Positions 12,201-21,416 of a stretch of 64,000 bases of DNA are shown piece by piece. Location: positions 31,353,820 to 31,417,819 of the forward strand of contig OY727096.1 in NCBI GenBank assembly GCA_963402885.1, in the 5' to 3' direction. This DNA is from Antedon bifida (Eukaryota > Echinodermata > Crinoidea > Comatulida > Antedonidae). The translations under genes were made by a program, and so were the position numbers. A model generated the notes under the pieces. That model ran no database searches and was not told the DNA's origin. It saw only the letters and a list, made by a program, of their open reading frames with translations. The stretch's first letter is position 1, and every line of letters starts with the position of its first letter.

Positions 12201-12524
12201 TAATCTATATCAAAGTGAGATGTACAGTAGTACAAATACATACACATACATCATATACATATTATCATAGATGAAACATTTTCCAATAATATGCTTCCTC
12301 CCCACACTTTATATCTCTCCATGGTAACCATATCCATGGTTTATGAAAAATATTGGATTCAAGGGTCCATACTTCCTTTCCAAAATCGCTCCCCAACTCC
12401 CCACCCTTTCCATCTTCCTCACCCTCCCTAAATCTGAATCTTAACATGCCATTAATTAACTTATTTTATATTCCAGGAGTGTCGAAAAAATGAAATTCTT
12501 TTGTCAAGACTTGAAGGTAAATAG
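166..12524 (+). CDS. CCDC93: CCDC93, C-terminal half (8 coding exons, 5' end outside window)
   Basis: Joined exons 166-282, 2229-2365, 3529-3610, 3940-4086, 8757-8865, 11309-11429, 11861-12059 and 12477-12524 give one open frame of 319 residues plus stop; every junction is GT-AG and phases match. I recognise the C-terminal coiled-coil half of CCDC93: conserved blocks include [41 protein letters not shown] and [10 protein letters not shown], ending in CRKNEILLS close to the stop, as in vertebrates. The protein is almost wholly charged helix (K/E/Q-rich heptads). In the known family CCDC93 pairs with CCDC22 and COMMD proteins in the CCC complex, which works with Retriever and WASH to recycle cargo from endosomes to the plasma membrane. 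The N-terminal calponin-homology-like domain must lie before position 1. Family length is about 630 residues, so about half is here. The introns are long and repeat-filled; the exons look intact. Confidence 0.93.
283..2228 (+). other. CCDC93 intron (1.9 kb)
   Basis: GT-AG intron. Holds a short (TA)n run near 1318-1336 and AT-rich unique sequence; a 76-codon open frame at 693-923 has no recognisable features. No nested gene seen. Confidence 0.8.
2229..2365 (+). CDS. CCDC93: CCDC93 coding exon b
   Basis: Acceptor TTTTGACAG, donor GTAAGA. 137 bp, ends in phase 2 (AA|T codon completed by the next exon). Coiled-coil sequence with [13 protein letters not shown] and [15 protein letters not shown]. 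Confidence 0.88.
2508..3280. repeat. 16-bp tandem array in CCDC93 intron
   Basis: About 45 units of a 16-bp monomer (CCAATAAAAGACCTCT and variants such as ...AAAGACCTGT, ...TAAAATTAAAGACC) fill most of the 2366-3528 intron. The core (2590-3190) is regular and both edges fade. Because 16 is not a multiple of 3, all three antisense frames read the same 16-residue periodic peptide ([20 protein letters not shown]), giving several overlapping long antisense open frames that are artefacts of the repeat. The array is strand-asymmetric: the + strand carries A and C, almost no G runs. Confidence 0.95.
3529..3610 (+). CDS. CCDC93: CCDC93 coding exon c
   Basis: Acceptor TTTTCTTTCAG, donor GTAATT. 82 bp; the first base completes the split Asn codon. 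Encodes the strongly conserved [18 protein letters not shown] block, one of the best identifiers of the family. Confidence 0.92.
3611..3939 (+). other. CCDC93 intron (329 bp)
   Basis: GT-AG intron with AT-rich unique sequence; nothing further seen in it. Confidence 0.8.
3940..4086 (+). CDS. CCDC93: CCDC93 coding exon d
   Basis: Acceptor TTACTTTTCAG, donor GTAAGT. 147 bp, phase 0 both ends. Encodes [16 protein letters not shown], an acidic linker (residues like EADSEEGE) and a second helix ending KIRLLL. An in-frame ATG upstream in the intron (3922) is not the start. Confidence 0.9.
4250..4787. repeat. 20-bp tandem array in CCDC93 intron
   Basis: About 27 units of GTTGCAATAGAAGTTTCATT with frequent substitutions (ACAATAA / GCAATAG, TTTCATT / TTGCATT), in perfect 20-bp register without indels from the intron start to 4787. 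Two longer higher-order similarities (units ending ACTTTGCATT repeat 40 bp apart near 4720-4780) suggest recent local duplication. No coding role. Confidence 0.95.
5592..5848. mobile_element. TTAA-bounded MITE, family E copy 1
   Basis: Perfect 20-bp terminal inverted repeats TTAAAGATGTATTGTCCCCC / GGGGGACAATACATCTTTAA enclose about 215 bp of AT-rich DNA with no coding capacity. The outermost TTAA at both ends suggests TTAA target preference, as in Kolobok/piggyBac-type elements. A diverged copy lies at 55736-55965. Confidence 0.85.
6223..6392. mobile_element. MITE, family D (TTAAGCCTGTTTTCYATTAG termini)
   Basis: Imperfect terminal inverted repeats: left TTAAGCCTGTTTTCTATTAG, right (reverse complement) ATAAAGCCGGTTTTTCCACTAG. 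The interior has GCGCGCA and ATTAATACGCATT. A partial relative with the same start lies at 30409-30480. The termini resemble the GGTTCCCACTAG family (see 22588-22732), so the two may be related. Confidence 0.6.
7121..7291. mobile_element. MITE, family A copy 1 (GTCTACACTRTCAAACT termini)
   Basis: About 170-bp palindromic element: starts TAAGCTCTGTCTACACTGTC and ends with its near-exact reverse complement GATAGTGTAGACAGAGCTTTA. TA flanks both ends (a TA target duplication is plausible). The inner hairpin contains GATGATGTCATATCACTA and GTGATGTGC. Other copies: 31455-31724, 52601-52748, 60384-60526. No coding capacity, so non-autonomous. Confidence 0.9.
8025..8056 (+). other. Hammerhead-ribozyme-like core, Penelope-type retroelement relic
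   Basis: CTGAGGA, a short inverted pair (GAG...CTC), then GAAAC ATG TC reproduces the order CUGANGA - stem II - GAAA - very short stem III - GUC seen in minimal hammerhead motifs of Penelope-like elements. Stem I pairing is poor (about half of the positions) and stem II is short, so if this is a relic it is degenerate. No Penelope ORF is visible nearby. Confidence 0.35.
8456..8516 (+). mobile_element. 3' tail of a non-LTR retroelement or SINE
   Basis: ATCAGCTTCGGCTGGATGGA then ...CCACCCTTGTAAAATATTGTTGAAATAAATAAATAA. The same tail, with compensating changes (CTTCCGCTGG), recurs at 37222-37279, and a similar GTTGAATAAATAAATAAAT tail ends the SINE at 58148-58323. A short hairpin followed by a 4-bp repeat tail is typical of RTE/CR1-type 3' ends. 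Confidence 0.6.
8590..8632 (+). mobile_element. Short retroelement 3' end
   Basis: TTCTTTCTATGGATACCATTATTTGAAATAAAGAATTAA resembles 39625-39672 (TTACTTTCTATGGACCAGAT...GAAATAAAAGATTGATTGA). Probably the 3' terminus of a LINE/SINE family with a 4-bp tail repeat. Confidence 0.4.
8757..8865 (+). CDS. CCDC93: CCDC93 coding exon e
   Basis: Acceptor TTTGGACAG, donor GTAAGT. 109 bp, ends phase 1. Encodes [20 protein letters not shown] followed by the conserved [15 protein letters not shown]. The Pro in the middle breaks the helix, as in the vertebrate protein. Confidence 0.92.
8866..11308 (+). other. CCDC93 intron (2.4 kb)
   Basis: Dominated by the 357-bp tandem repeat. The remaining 10531-11308 is unique AT-rich DNA; a 65-codon frame at 10736-10933 shows nothing recognisable. 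Confidence 0.7.
9101..10530. repeat. Four-copy 357-bp tandem repeat in CCDC93 intron
   Basis: Four head-to-tail units (about 9101-9457, 9458-9814, 9815-10171, 10172-10530) with an exact 357-bp period: the TAGAGTGGAATGTGGG landmark falls at 9111, 9468, 9825 and 10182. Units differ at only a handful of sites. Each junction carries a TAGCCGAAGGCTA hairpin, while the outer edges read TAGCCTTC. Each unit includes TTACTAGGCCTAAGTG and a T7-8 run. No open frame of note. Confidence 0.95.
11309..11429 (+). CDS. CCDC93: CCDC93 coding exon f
   Basis: Acceptor TTTTTTAG, donor GTAAGA. 121 bp. Encodes [20 protein letters not shown] (first codon split) and the [17 protein letters not shown] segment. The alternative donor two bases upstream (GTGTAA) would break the frame into the next exon, which fixes the end at 11429. 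Confidence 0.92.
11430..11860 (+). other. CCDC93 intron (431 bp)
   Basis: GT-AG intron of unique sequence; an antisense 72-codon frame is not supported by any motif. Confidence 0.8.
11861..12059 (+). CDS. CCDC93: CCDC93 coding exon g
   Basis: Acceptor TTCAACAG, donor GTATGT. 199 bp. Encodes [20 protein letters not shown], a very basic helix with [18 protein letters not shown], then [19 protein letters not shown]. The ATG at 11850 is intronic and not a start. Confidence 0.93.
12060..12476 (+). other. CCDC93 last intron (417 bp)
   Basis: GT-AG intron with a long C/T-rich tract (about 12360-12435) ahead of the acceptor. Nothing else seen. Confidence 0.8.
12477..12524 (+). CDS. CCDC93: CCDC93 terminal coding exon with stop
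   Basis: Acceptor TATATTCCAG after a long pyrimidine-rich stretch. Encodes [15 protein letters not shown] then TAG at 12522-12524. The GGTAAAT at 12516 could be read as a donor, but the known protein ends a few residues after the RKNE-LLS block, so termination here is favoured. An AATAAA lies at 12650. Confidence 0.85.
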   Translation, partial: ECRKNEILLSRLEGK

Positions 12525-12649
12525 AAAAGGATTGTGTTGATTGGCTTTCAAACGATCAATAATTTGCTCATTTGTCTTAATGCTCGTTTGTATGCACTAT
12601 TTTTGGAGTTATCAGAAATGTATCAAATTCACAATATCCTGATGAAAGA

Positions 12650-12655
12650 AATAAA
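12650..12655 (+). terminator. Candidate polyadenylation signal for CCDC93
   Basis: First AATAAA after the CCDC93 stop, about 125 bp downstream. The sequence is AT-rich and further AATAAA hexamers follow (e.g. near 12800), so the real cleavage site is uncertain. Confidence 0.4.
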
Positions 12656-14633
12656 TGGAAGTGTACATTGTTAATTAATTGAAAATGAACAAATAATCTA
12701 GTTGCTTTATTAAATATGGATAATAATAATAATAATAATATTTGATAAAACAAACCACAAATAACTGCTAAAATTGTAATCTGGAATTTTTAATTACCCA
12801 ATAAATAAATAATAAATCTCATTTGACTTCAAACCAGCATCATAATGTTTAATACCCAATTGGCTTAGTAGTTTTCTTTGAAATTTGTCTGCTTCAGACA
12901 CATTAGAACAGTTGACTCAACACAAAATAAACATGTATCTAAAATTATGAATCTGAAATTGTGATTCTATGGATTTCTGATGTGGCCATCATTTATGGCT
13001 GTGATATACGGTATATTATTGATGAACAATATAGATATACATTTGATAATATAAAATAATATATATAATAATTTCAACATTTAAAAAAATATGTTCTACT
13101 ATAAAAGGAAGTTGACAGAACATTAATTGCAATGATGCATGTAAAAATATTAAGTAATAAATATTCCAGTGAAAATAGATATTCCAATTATATGCAGATA
13201 TACCATATATGCTTGTTATAATATATAGTATGATATGTCGAATAAATTAAACATCAGTAACAAGATGTGTAGCTGATATTTCAATGAACTAGATATACAG
13301 TGGAACACCTGTTGTTATTGGGACACTTTCGTAACTCAACAGTGTCCCTTTAATAGGGTTGTTCTTGGTCATACTGTATGTTACAATTTGTTTGTTTCAC
13401 AGGAAAGGTTCCCCTGAATAGGGGGTGTCACAAAGGAGAGGGTCTACTGAAAATTAAAGTTTCTCTAAATAGTATAAATAAACAATAGTTTAATTTATTT
13501 TAACAAATAATTTTAACAATAAAACAGCAATCAATAGAAATATTGTAGGTGATAAGGCGAAAGTAAACAAGATTATTCTAACTGTGTCAGTTCACGTTTG
13601 AGTACCAGGGTTGTGGTCACTAATTAGAGGTAGCCATTTTCAGATGAGTACTTTGGTACTTAGAGCTTGATGAAAAGGCAGACTTTCTAATTTTTTTCGT
13701 GGCGCAGAAAGCTTTCCAACAACAAATGGCAGTCGTGTATGTCAAAGTTCATTAAATAAGATTTAAACTTTGCCTTTTGATGATTGAATACGGTTTCATA
13801 TAGATCAAGAAGGAACAATATCGGAAATATACCAAGTTGTTTGTCTCATAAACACGGTATAGATAGACTTCGTTGAAAATGCTATACTATACTTAATATA
13901 AACAAATGTCAAGTTAATTATTTGCACTTCTCATAAAAATGGTTAAGTATTAATACTGATGAATGAAACAATATGTTACTATGCTCAATATTCACAAATT
14001 AGTTTACTCAATCAAAGCATATTAATTTTATTGTGATGGAAGAGCTGCTTAATTGTAATTTTACGATTTCAGGAAAAAAAAAAATGTCATCAACAAAAAC
14101 ATTTCCGATGTATCGTACGTGCTCTCACTGTAAGATAATTATTCTCGGTTGTTTTTGACAAACTGCTTAAATTAATTCAGGTGTTCACAAACTTTCACAA
14201 CACTGAGACTACACATCAGACACATTTACACAATAATTTAGTTAGAATGCACTTTATTAGTATACCATGAAAATCAACAAATGAGATATTTTAAACATAG
14301 ACACAGGAACAAATACAAACTTAATTTATAATATAAGACCTCCATTACCTTTTATTTTTAAAGTTTTTCTATATACAATGAAGATTAATTTAAATTAATT
14401 ATCTCTGCTAATTTTATAATATATATTCATTGAGTCCAGAGGCCATCGGCGTCCAGCTATCTACTCGTACATAAAACATCATAGAAAATGCGTTGACATT
14501 TATTTTGAAAATATAATATTAAACCATTTAATTCTGTACACAATACACAAGCAAGCAACAATGTAGATGTTTCATAAACTTAGAATAAAAAATGTTACGA
14601 TTGAAGGTTTGCATGGCGAAATCAATATGTTGA
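12656..14633. other. Intergenic: AT-rich with one MITE
   Basis: An (AAT)n run at about 12720-12740, AT-rich unique DNA, the 13297-13450 MITE, and no supported gene. Confidence 0.7.
13297..13450. mobile_element. pogo/Tigger-like MITE (CAGTGGAAC termini)
   Basis: Left end TACAGTGGAACACCTGTTGT, right end (reverse complement) TCAGTAGACCCTCTCCTTTG, with internal matches (GGGACAC, CCCCTATT / AATAGGG). TA precedes the left CAGTG, as expected of Tc1/mariner-pogo TA duplications, but is lost on the right. Non-coding. A fragment with similar GTGTC/CCCTT/ATAGG words lies at about 30300-30410. Confidence 0.6.
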
Positions 14634-14846
14634 TATAAAGTTTGCGGTACACCACGTATATTAGTTCTGAAAATAACTGTTGAGTTTCTCGACGTTGTGA
14701 TCGTCGAATATACTTTGATCGTCCTCAGAAGTGAGTGAGAATAAAATTTGAATCTTTGCTATTGTTTTAGCTTTCCCACCAGCACCGAATGTTACTTTGT
14801 ATATTGATCGAAACGTAAATATACGTGGTGTACCGCAAACTTTATA
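14634..14846. mobile_element. 213-bp TIR element (GCGGTACACCACGTATA)
   Basis: Near-perfect terminal inverted repeats of about 28 bp: TATAAAGTTTGCGGTACACC at the left, GGTGTACCGCAAACTTTATA at the right. The interior holds GATCGTCGAATATACTTTGATCGTCCTCAG, itself a small inverted repeat. The antisense 97-codon frame at 14661-14954 runs through the element and is not a gene. Confidence 0.85.
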
Positions 14847-16027
14847 CGTAATTGACATAAATACAAAAAAATGAGATAGATAAATTACAAAATGATACGA
14901 ATAAGCGCCGCACAAAAATAATAACTGAGTAAAGATACAGCTGTTCGGTTTCATGGAGCGGGAATACAGTGCAGTTTTATGGGAAAATAAAACAATGACG
15001 TGGCCGTCAGTGTGAATATAATTTGCGGCACGAATGTGTACTCAAATACCGTGGGATATTTCTTTAAATTATTTCACTTAAGTTACAATAATAAATGCAC
15101 CCCCGATTTTCGGTATTGTATCTAGATTCCTCTACGGGAATATTTGGTAATACTACATACCACAACCTAATGTTATTATATAGACTCCGCATGTGATACG
15201 CATGAGGTGCTGTATTACCAATATCCCAATAATATAATGTATGTTGCGCAGATACAGCACTGATAATCGGATAATAAATATCTAACAATTGGTGTTTAGG
15301 TTGGTTAATTGGATAGGCCTAATGCTTAATTAGTTTATTTATTTTGAAAATGATTTATATAACTCAAATATATGATTTGATCTAAATCTAACTTCTAGGA
15401 TCGAAGTAACGTTGCGAATTTTCCGTTAGACGTTTTTCTTTGTTGGTTTTATGATGTTCGGCTTTAGATAGTGGTCATTGGAGGTTGGTCTTCAAATACA
15501 ATCCCCGATTATGATTTTGTTTTCGTACGGAACTAATCTAAAATCACAGTGACAAATTTCGAACTCGCAATCATCGAACTCTCAATCATCGGTTCGGCAA
15601 ACTTTACAAAAAGATCAATGGGCAATGCGGGTGTTTCTATCTTCCGGGCGTTCAAAGTTACGTTAGATTATCTGAAATGTTTTCCATAATATCAAAATGC
15701 GTGGGTATTTGTCATTTTAAAAATTGCTTTTAGTTAATTTCAAAGTACTGCGGAAGATATCATTGAACTCATTAAAGAAGTCCGTCTTAGGCTATTTTTG
15801 TCTACAGATAGTTATTCATAATGTACAAACAGCCTCTAGTCGGTAATATAGAGAAAACATTACCATTATTTAATATACATTTTATAACAAAGTATAACTA
15901 CACACTTAGTTTCAAGAGGATTTTTACATTGATTGAAATTATATCTACGTGTTTTACCGTCTATTCGAGCATAATGTTCATAAAATATTTGATACGATGT
16001 TTGTTTTCCCACACGCAAACGTATCAC
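14847..16027. other. Intergenic, no gene recognised
   Basis: Unique AT-rich DNA. Short open frames (e.g. 15064-15288 antisense, 15821-16150 sense) carry no family signal, and the latter runs into the MITE cluster. Confidence 0.6.
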
Positions 16028-16383
16028 AAGCGAGTTGACCAATTACAAGCGACAGTTCGAATAATCTATCGTTTGTTATTGGTCAAACAACTATACGTTG
16101 CGTTACATCCAGGTCCTTGTGTTGCGTCTCAAAAGCTTGTTTCCCACTAGGATGCAACGCAAGGACGTAAGTCGCAACGTAAAGTTTGGTTCTTACTAGG
16201 ACGCAATCCAAGGACGTAGACGCAGCGCAACCGAGTTGACCAATGGCAAGCGACAGTTCGAATAATCCATCGCTTGTGATTGGTCAAATTCCTTACGTTG
16301 CAATAGTGGTGAATTTACCAATTACAACCGATAGATTATTCGCTTGCGTTGTGACTTAAGTCCCCGTGAGAACCAAGCTTAAG
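16028..16383. mobile_element. Compound GGTTCCCACTAG MITE (family C), at least two copies
   Basis: Two interleaved copies: the internal block GAGTTGACCAATTACAAGCG...AATAATCTATCGTTTG...TTGGTCAAA occurs at 16033-16095 and again at 16230-16290, and terminal words (TTTCCCACTAGGATGCAACG, GGTTCTTACTAGGACGCAA, GAGAACCAAGCTTAAG) appear at 16138, 16190 and 16370. The region is unusually CpG-rich for the window. Other copies: 22588-22732, 23941-24159, 24842-25024, 47517-47683. Confidence 0.75.
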
Positions 16384-18183
16384 TGTGAACTAAGCATTAT
16401 TTTTCAAAAGCGGCTTCAATCATGCGGTACGGTATCAACTGCACCGTGGTACAACATCTTGCAGCATATGATTTACATACCCATTTCATTTTTCACAAAT
16501 AATTCCCAGGTCATACGTATCAAGTTTGTTACCATAGTACATTCTTTTAATTCCCCCCAGTCACGTCAACAGATATTCGATATTCAGTCCCATACAGTCA
16601 TACAGTCATTTCTATTAAAAGTGCAGTCCCATGTCTTTGCAATATTTGAGTTTAAAAACTGTTTTTTTCGATATTCCAGTCATGGAAATAGCAATAGGGA
16701 AATTGTATAGGTCTACTACTAGTAATACATCATTTTGTTATTCGTAATTGGTAAACGTACTGTTTTCAGCACAGATTTTAATGAACTCCAGGGTAGTGAT
16801 CTAATGCTTGTGAGTCCCATCCGATTATACTATTATAAATAATATATTATAGATATTAACTTGCAAGATCTGTTTTGATTTGCTAATAATAAACACAATG
16901 AAGCGACATACAGTATTATGAATAAACTCTAAAATAAGTGGTAAATATGTTCAGATGGGCCTCGCTAAATTGTATTATTTTTATTAGAATTCTGGCTTAT
17001 TCGTTTACTACCCGTACATCGTTTATTTCTGTAATACAGTCCGAAGTCCAGTCTTTTCTTAATGTTAGAAATTCCTGTCATGTCTAAAAATCTAAAACTT
17101 CTCTTAAGTTTGTTTTCAGTTTATAGAACTTGATTTTATTAGTCTAAAAGCATTCCAATTGTGGAAGTTTCGATATTTTCTATACTTCAGGATTAAAAAC
17201 CAAGAACAGATATGTAGTAATATGTTTCTAGATATGCAAAAACAATTCATAATAATTAATACTGTTTTGGATTTTCTTGTAACGATCCTCGATTGTTTTT
17301 ACTCAGTAGACAAGCATTATAGTACATCAACATAACATAGTAGTCAAGTGGAAATTACCACGGAGAGGCTTGGAAGGGCCCGCGCCCGAAAACATATACA
17401 TGTATATATACGTGTATGTATATACTATACCATAGTGCTTTTCAGACAAAGGACTAAAAGCTGGAGGTTCAGGACCCTGTGTGGGCGTACTGGCCATCAG
17501 CCCGTACCGTGTTGAATTTGCGCAAGATAAAAGTTGTTGCATGTGTCGTCGTTTTGTTCTCTGCGACAAAGAAACCATTCTGTCACATTTGAAATAGCCA
17601 AATAATGTGATGGCCGCAGTTTTTTTCATGAGTCTCCAACGTATGTACGAAAAGAAATATCTCGGGCCGCACGTCATCAGCAACATAATACTAGAATGTT
17701 TGGTTTAAATATACCATACTGACAATCCTCAAACCGTGAGAGAAAACAGTTGGTAAGTTTAATTACGTCATTTAGTGGTCACGTCACTTGCATGAATATC
17801 AAACGTCATTCTCAGAGTGAGGTGTAGAAGTGTTGTGTTAAAGTAACACATACGTCACATTCAGTTTTTTTTCACCGCGTTTAATTGTTGCGTTTTAACA
17901 TGACGAGATAGGATGAGAGTGATTCCCATGATGATATTACTGATAACATTCTCAAAGCAAACCTTTATTCGAAAGGTCTGCAGCTAGCGGCCAATTCTTG
18001 TAATAAACATGTATAATCTCCCTGCTGCGTCATAGGCCTAACTATCGAGACATCAACATCTATCTGTCGAATCATTAATGGATATAACAGAAGATTAATA
18101 ATGACGAGAGATTACATTAAATGGCACATACTAACTGACAAATGTATTGTAATACATGGTTCACAGCAGGCTAATTGCTCTAG
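16384..18183. other. Intergenic, no gene recognised
   Basis: Mixed AT-rich DNA with a slightly GC-richer patch at 17340-17700. A 119-codon antisense frame (17327-17686) and a 114-codon sense frame (16366-16710) lack recognisable domains; the former translates a (TA/CA)-rich microsatellite (17395-17430). Confidence 0.6.
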
Positions 18184-18395
18184 TAGACGCGTTATAGCTA
18201 CGGTGTAGACGCGTAATAGCTACAGTGTGAACGCGTAATAGCTACGGTGTGAACGCGTAATAGCTACGGTGTGAACGCGTAATAGCTACGGTTTGAACGC
18301 GTAATAGCTACGGTGTGAACGCGTAATAGCTACCGTGTAAACGCGTAATAGCTACGGTGTGAACGCGTAATAGCTACGGTGTGAACGCGTAAACT
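18184..18395. repeat. 22-bp tandem array with ACGCGT core
   Basis: About 9.5 copies of TGAACGCGTAATAGCTACGGTG with few mismatches. Each unit holds the self-complementary ACGCGT and a second CG, making this a local CpG cluster in AT-rich DNA. Non-coding. Confidence 0.95.
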
Positions 18396-20814
18396 TACCG
18401 TACTCATGTACAAGAAACAAGTCAAGAATAGAATTAACGAGAATTTAGGAAAGTTGTTAAATGGAAAGATTGATACATAAAACTGATGCTTTACAATGCA
18501 TATTTTTTATGGTACAAATGTTGAAGTTAATTTTAGCATTGATTTTGCATTTCTTGTAAATATTCAAGTCGTTTTTCAAAATGATCTTAATCGAATAGTG
18601 TTACAAATCTCGCAAAGTCAGTTTTGATGTATCGTTACGCATTACTGAAAATGAACATTTGGTACATTTGATATTTAGAATGAATTTCTTATATATAGTA
18701 CATTATTGTAAAGATAATCTTTGATAAAGAGAGACTTAAAAGGTTCGATACATTAACTAGTTTAATGTAGCTTTTACAAAATGAAAAAAAGAAACATCAC
18801 TTTGTTTTCCAATTTATAAGTCCCAAAGTTGGATATTGAACATGTTCTATTACATTTCATACATCATTTCGTGTTTCGGCACGCGAACAAGAAGCTTTGA
18901 TGAAAGAGTCTATCATATCAAGTTTGGTTTTAGAAACGGCCCAAAATTAAGTTGTCGGCTTGAATGTAAAATGGGATTACATATGGCCAGGCACTTTCCA
19001 GTCATCATCACACATACTTTACTTGGATAAATAGTTCACAGCAGCATTGTAAGCATTCAACGCACGATTTTGATATTTATAACCTGAACTCATTTCTATA
19101 ATCTGTCACAGTCATGTAACACTTTGATTCTGATGGCTGTTCTTTGGAATCATACTCGTATTGCTTTCTCTCATCTTAACACTTTCACAATTATTTCCAA
19201 TTTAAAAATCAATCACCAAATTGTTTTTCTACTCAAAGGTCTGAACGAACGTAACCAGATAATATTTAGCGACATATTAAAACATTAATGTGTACAATTA
19301 GGATCTGATAGCCGACTTTTACCAAAATTCGTAATACAACAGTAGTATTATTTTTGTCTAGAACATTTGAATTTCAGACACAGGCCTATCGTACTTCGAT
19401 CTACAAAGATTATGTGATCTGATTGATACCAAAATAAGAAAGTCATGATAAACTGTATGAATAAAGATGACGAGTTTGAGGTGATTGACCGCTTTTCGCT
19501 ATTAGGCCTACATCATCAATTTTTATGCCACAAATCCAGGAGTTAGCTGCTTGACTTAACAATCCGTTCAGTATGTCGCCTTTTACGAACCGTAGGCCTA
19601 CAATTTCTTAATTTTAATTATCGAATATCTTCAGTCAAATGTCATTACAGTAATCAACCCTGCTGTTACTGATTTATGTATGTATATAGTCTTGCCAATT
19701 TGTATTCATATAGTTATAGTTGATCTAGAAGAAATTTATGATCTCAATTCAACTTCTGAACTATGCATCGAAAATTAACCTCATCTGTAAATATCTTAAA
19801 TGTGGAATAAATGTAATAATATTTTCTAATCAAAATGATAATTAAAAGTAAATATTAAGGTGTCTGAAGGTCACATTCAAACTTAATCAATACCGTAATT
19901 AACTCATCGAATTACAGTAAGATTAATAATGTTTATATAATATATTAAATATTTATATCGTATCCCATCTTATGCCAATATCCTGCACCAATAAAGGTAC
20001 ATTATACAAAATAGTTAATGAATTTTGGAGGAGAGTTGGATGGTTAGAATATTTCATGAGTTGAAAGATTGACTGCTTGAAACTGAGTTAAATGGAGCAG
20101 TCAGTTGTTTCATCGAATAAAATATACTTTCCATCCAATAAAACATTGCTCAAACTTTAGACGCGGAGTAGAACAGTTATACGATGCGCACTATCGGGCT
20201 GAATGATTTTCAAATGTGGATCAATCAACAACATCGCGTGCCAAAAATTTTCAAAATTTTTACAAAAAAATGATCATGCATTAGAACCCATTATCATCGT
20301 TAGATAGGACTAATACTGCACAGCACGTGATGCATAATAAACCAATCAAAAGAAGGCAATCGGGTGTGTTATAACCCTGGTAAGTAAAAGATGTATAAGC
20401 CGAGGTGAGGTAAGCCAATGGAACGTTCCAATATCATGTTACCCCTCAGCCTACATTTTTTTTTTGGTTTCCTTATTTTATGTACACAATTTCTGAGGTA
20501 TCTAAAAACTTTGGTGATGTGCAGTTAACATGTTCACATTTGTTACCGTATATACCTCGTTGGTGCCTTTTTGTGCGACTATACTGGTTTGTGTAAGACA
20601 TGTACTTTGTTCTTATTGATAGATGGTTTCAATCTGAGCGTTTTATATGTTTACAATAATGTTGTAGACGTTCTTATTATACAACTATCCAGCAAAGAGT
20701 AAGACTTGGCATAGTCCTGAGTCCATCCATCTAATAGGCCTACGACTTAAAACCAGAAACTGTTCTTTAGTTTTTGTTCCTCTCTGATTTCCAAATATGC
20801 CTTATTTTCAGTTT
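18396..20814. other. Intergenic between array and GPCR 3' end
   Basis: Unique AT-rich DNA with several TAGGCCTA octamers (19504, 19590, 20737). It presumably includes the 3' UTR of the minus-strand GPCR near 20.8 kb, but no clear AATAAA on that strand was identified close to the stop. Confidence 0.5.
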
Positions 20815-21416
20815 CTATCTTACTGCTGTGGTCTGATACTTGCTACCCGTTCGTGAGCTCGTGTATTTCGTCGGCCTAGTTCTTGTAGCTGGCATAACAG
20901 CATTCTTTTTCAGACACTTTGGAAAGGTTTTCCTGAAGGCGTTTCTAAAATTCTCTCCCAAAAATGCATACACAATTGGATTTACACAAGAGTTCAAGTA
21001 GGCCAGCACGTGAGCGGTAGTTTTAAACGTGTAAGTCTCAACTCCATAAGGAAAGTTTGAATCTAGTCGCATCCACAAATTTAGAATATGTTGAGGCATC
21101 CAGCAGACTATAAACAAAATAACAACTGTCAGCACCATCCGGGTTATTTTCCGTTTCTGCTTCAATGATTTTGTTTTCATAGTGTGGTTGAGAACGTCTA
21201 ATGGAACTTTTTGGCTCCATAGAACACGAAGCATTATAGAATAACAAACAGTTATAGTCACAACTGGTATAATATAAAGAGCAAATGTACTATATATACT
21301 GTAACCTGTTCTCCAATATTTACTTGGCCAATTTTCATAACACACGTTTATACACATGAATGGCCTATACATTACGTCGTAGTAAAATCCAATCGGCAAA
21401 GATGCAAAACCAGACA
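20815..21416 (-). CDS. Kisspeptin-receptor-like GPCR, coding exon 3 with stop
   Basis: Acceptor TTTTATTTCCAG; the first two bases complete a Val codon. Encodes TM4 end to C-tail (residues 152-351), stop TAG at 20817-20815. Contains CWMPQHILNLWMRL (TM6) and NSCVNPIVYAFLGENFRNAF (TM7/helix 8). Cys319 (FPKCLKK) is a candidate palmitoylation site. Confidence 0.92.

Noticed and set aside
12517..12522. GTAAAT as a splice donor at the end of the last CCDC93 exon
   Set aside because: The family ends a few residues after this block and an in-frame TAG follows at once; no convincing further exon was seen downstream.
15821..16150. 109-codon sense open frame
   Set aside because: Ends inside the family C MITE cluster and has no motif.
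17327..17686. 119-codon antisense open frame
   Set aside because: Includes a translated TA/CA microsatellite and no recognisable family.
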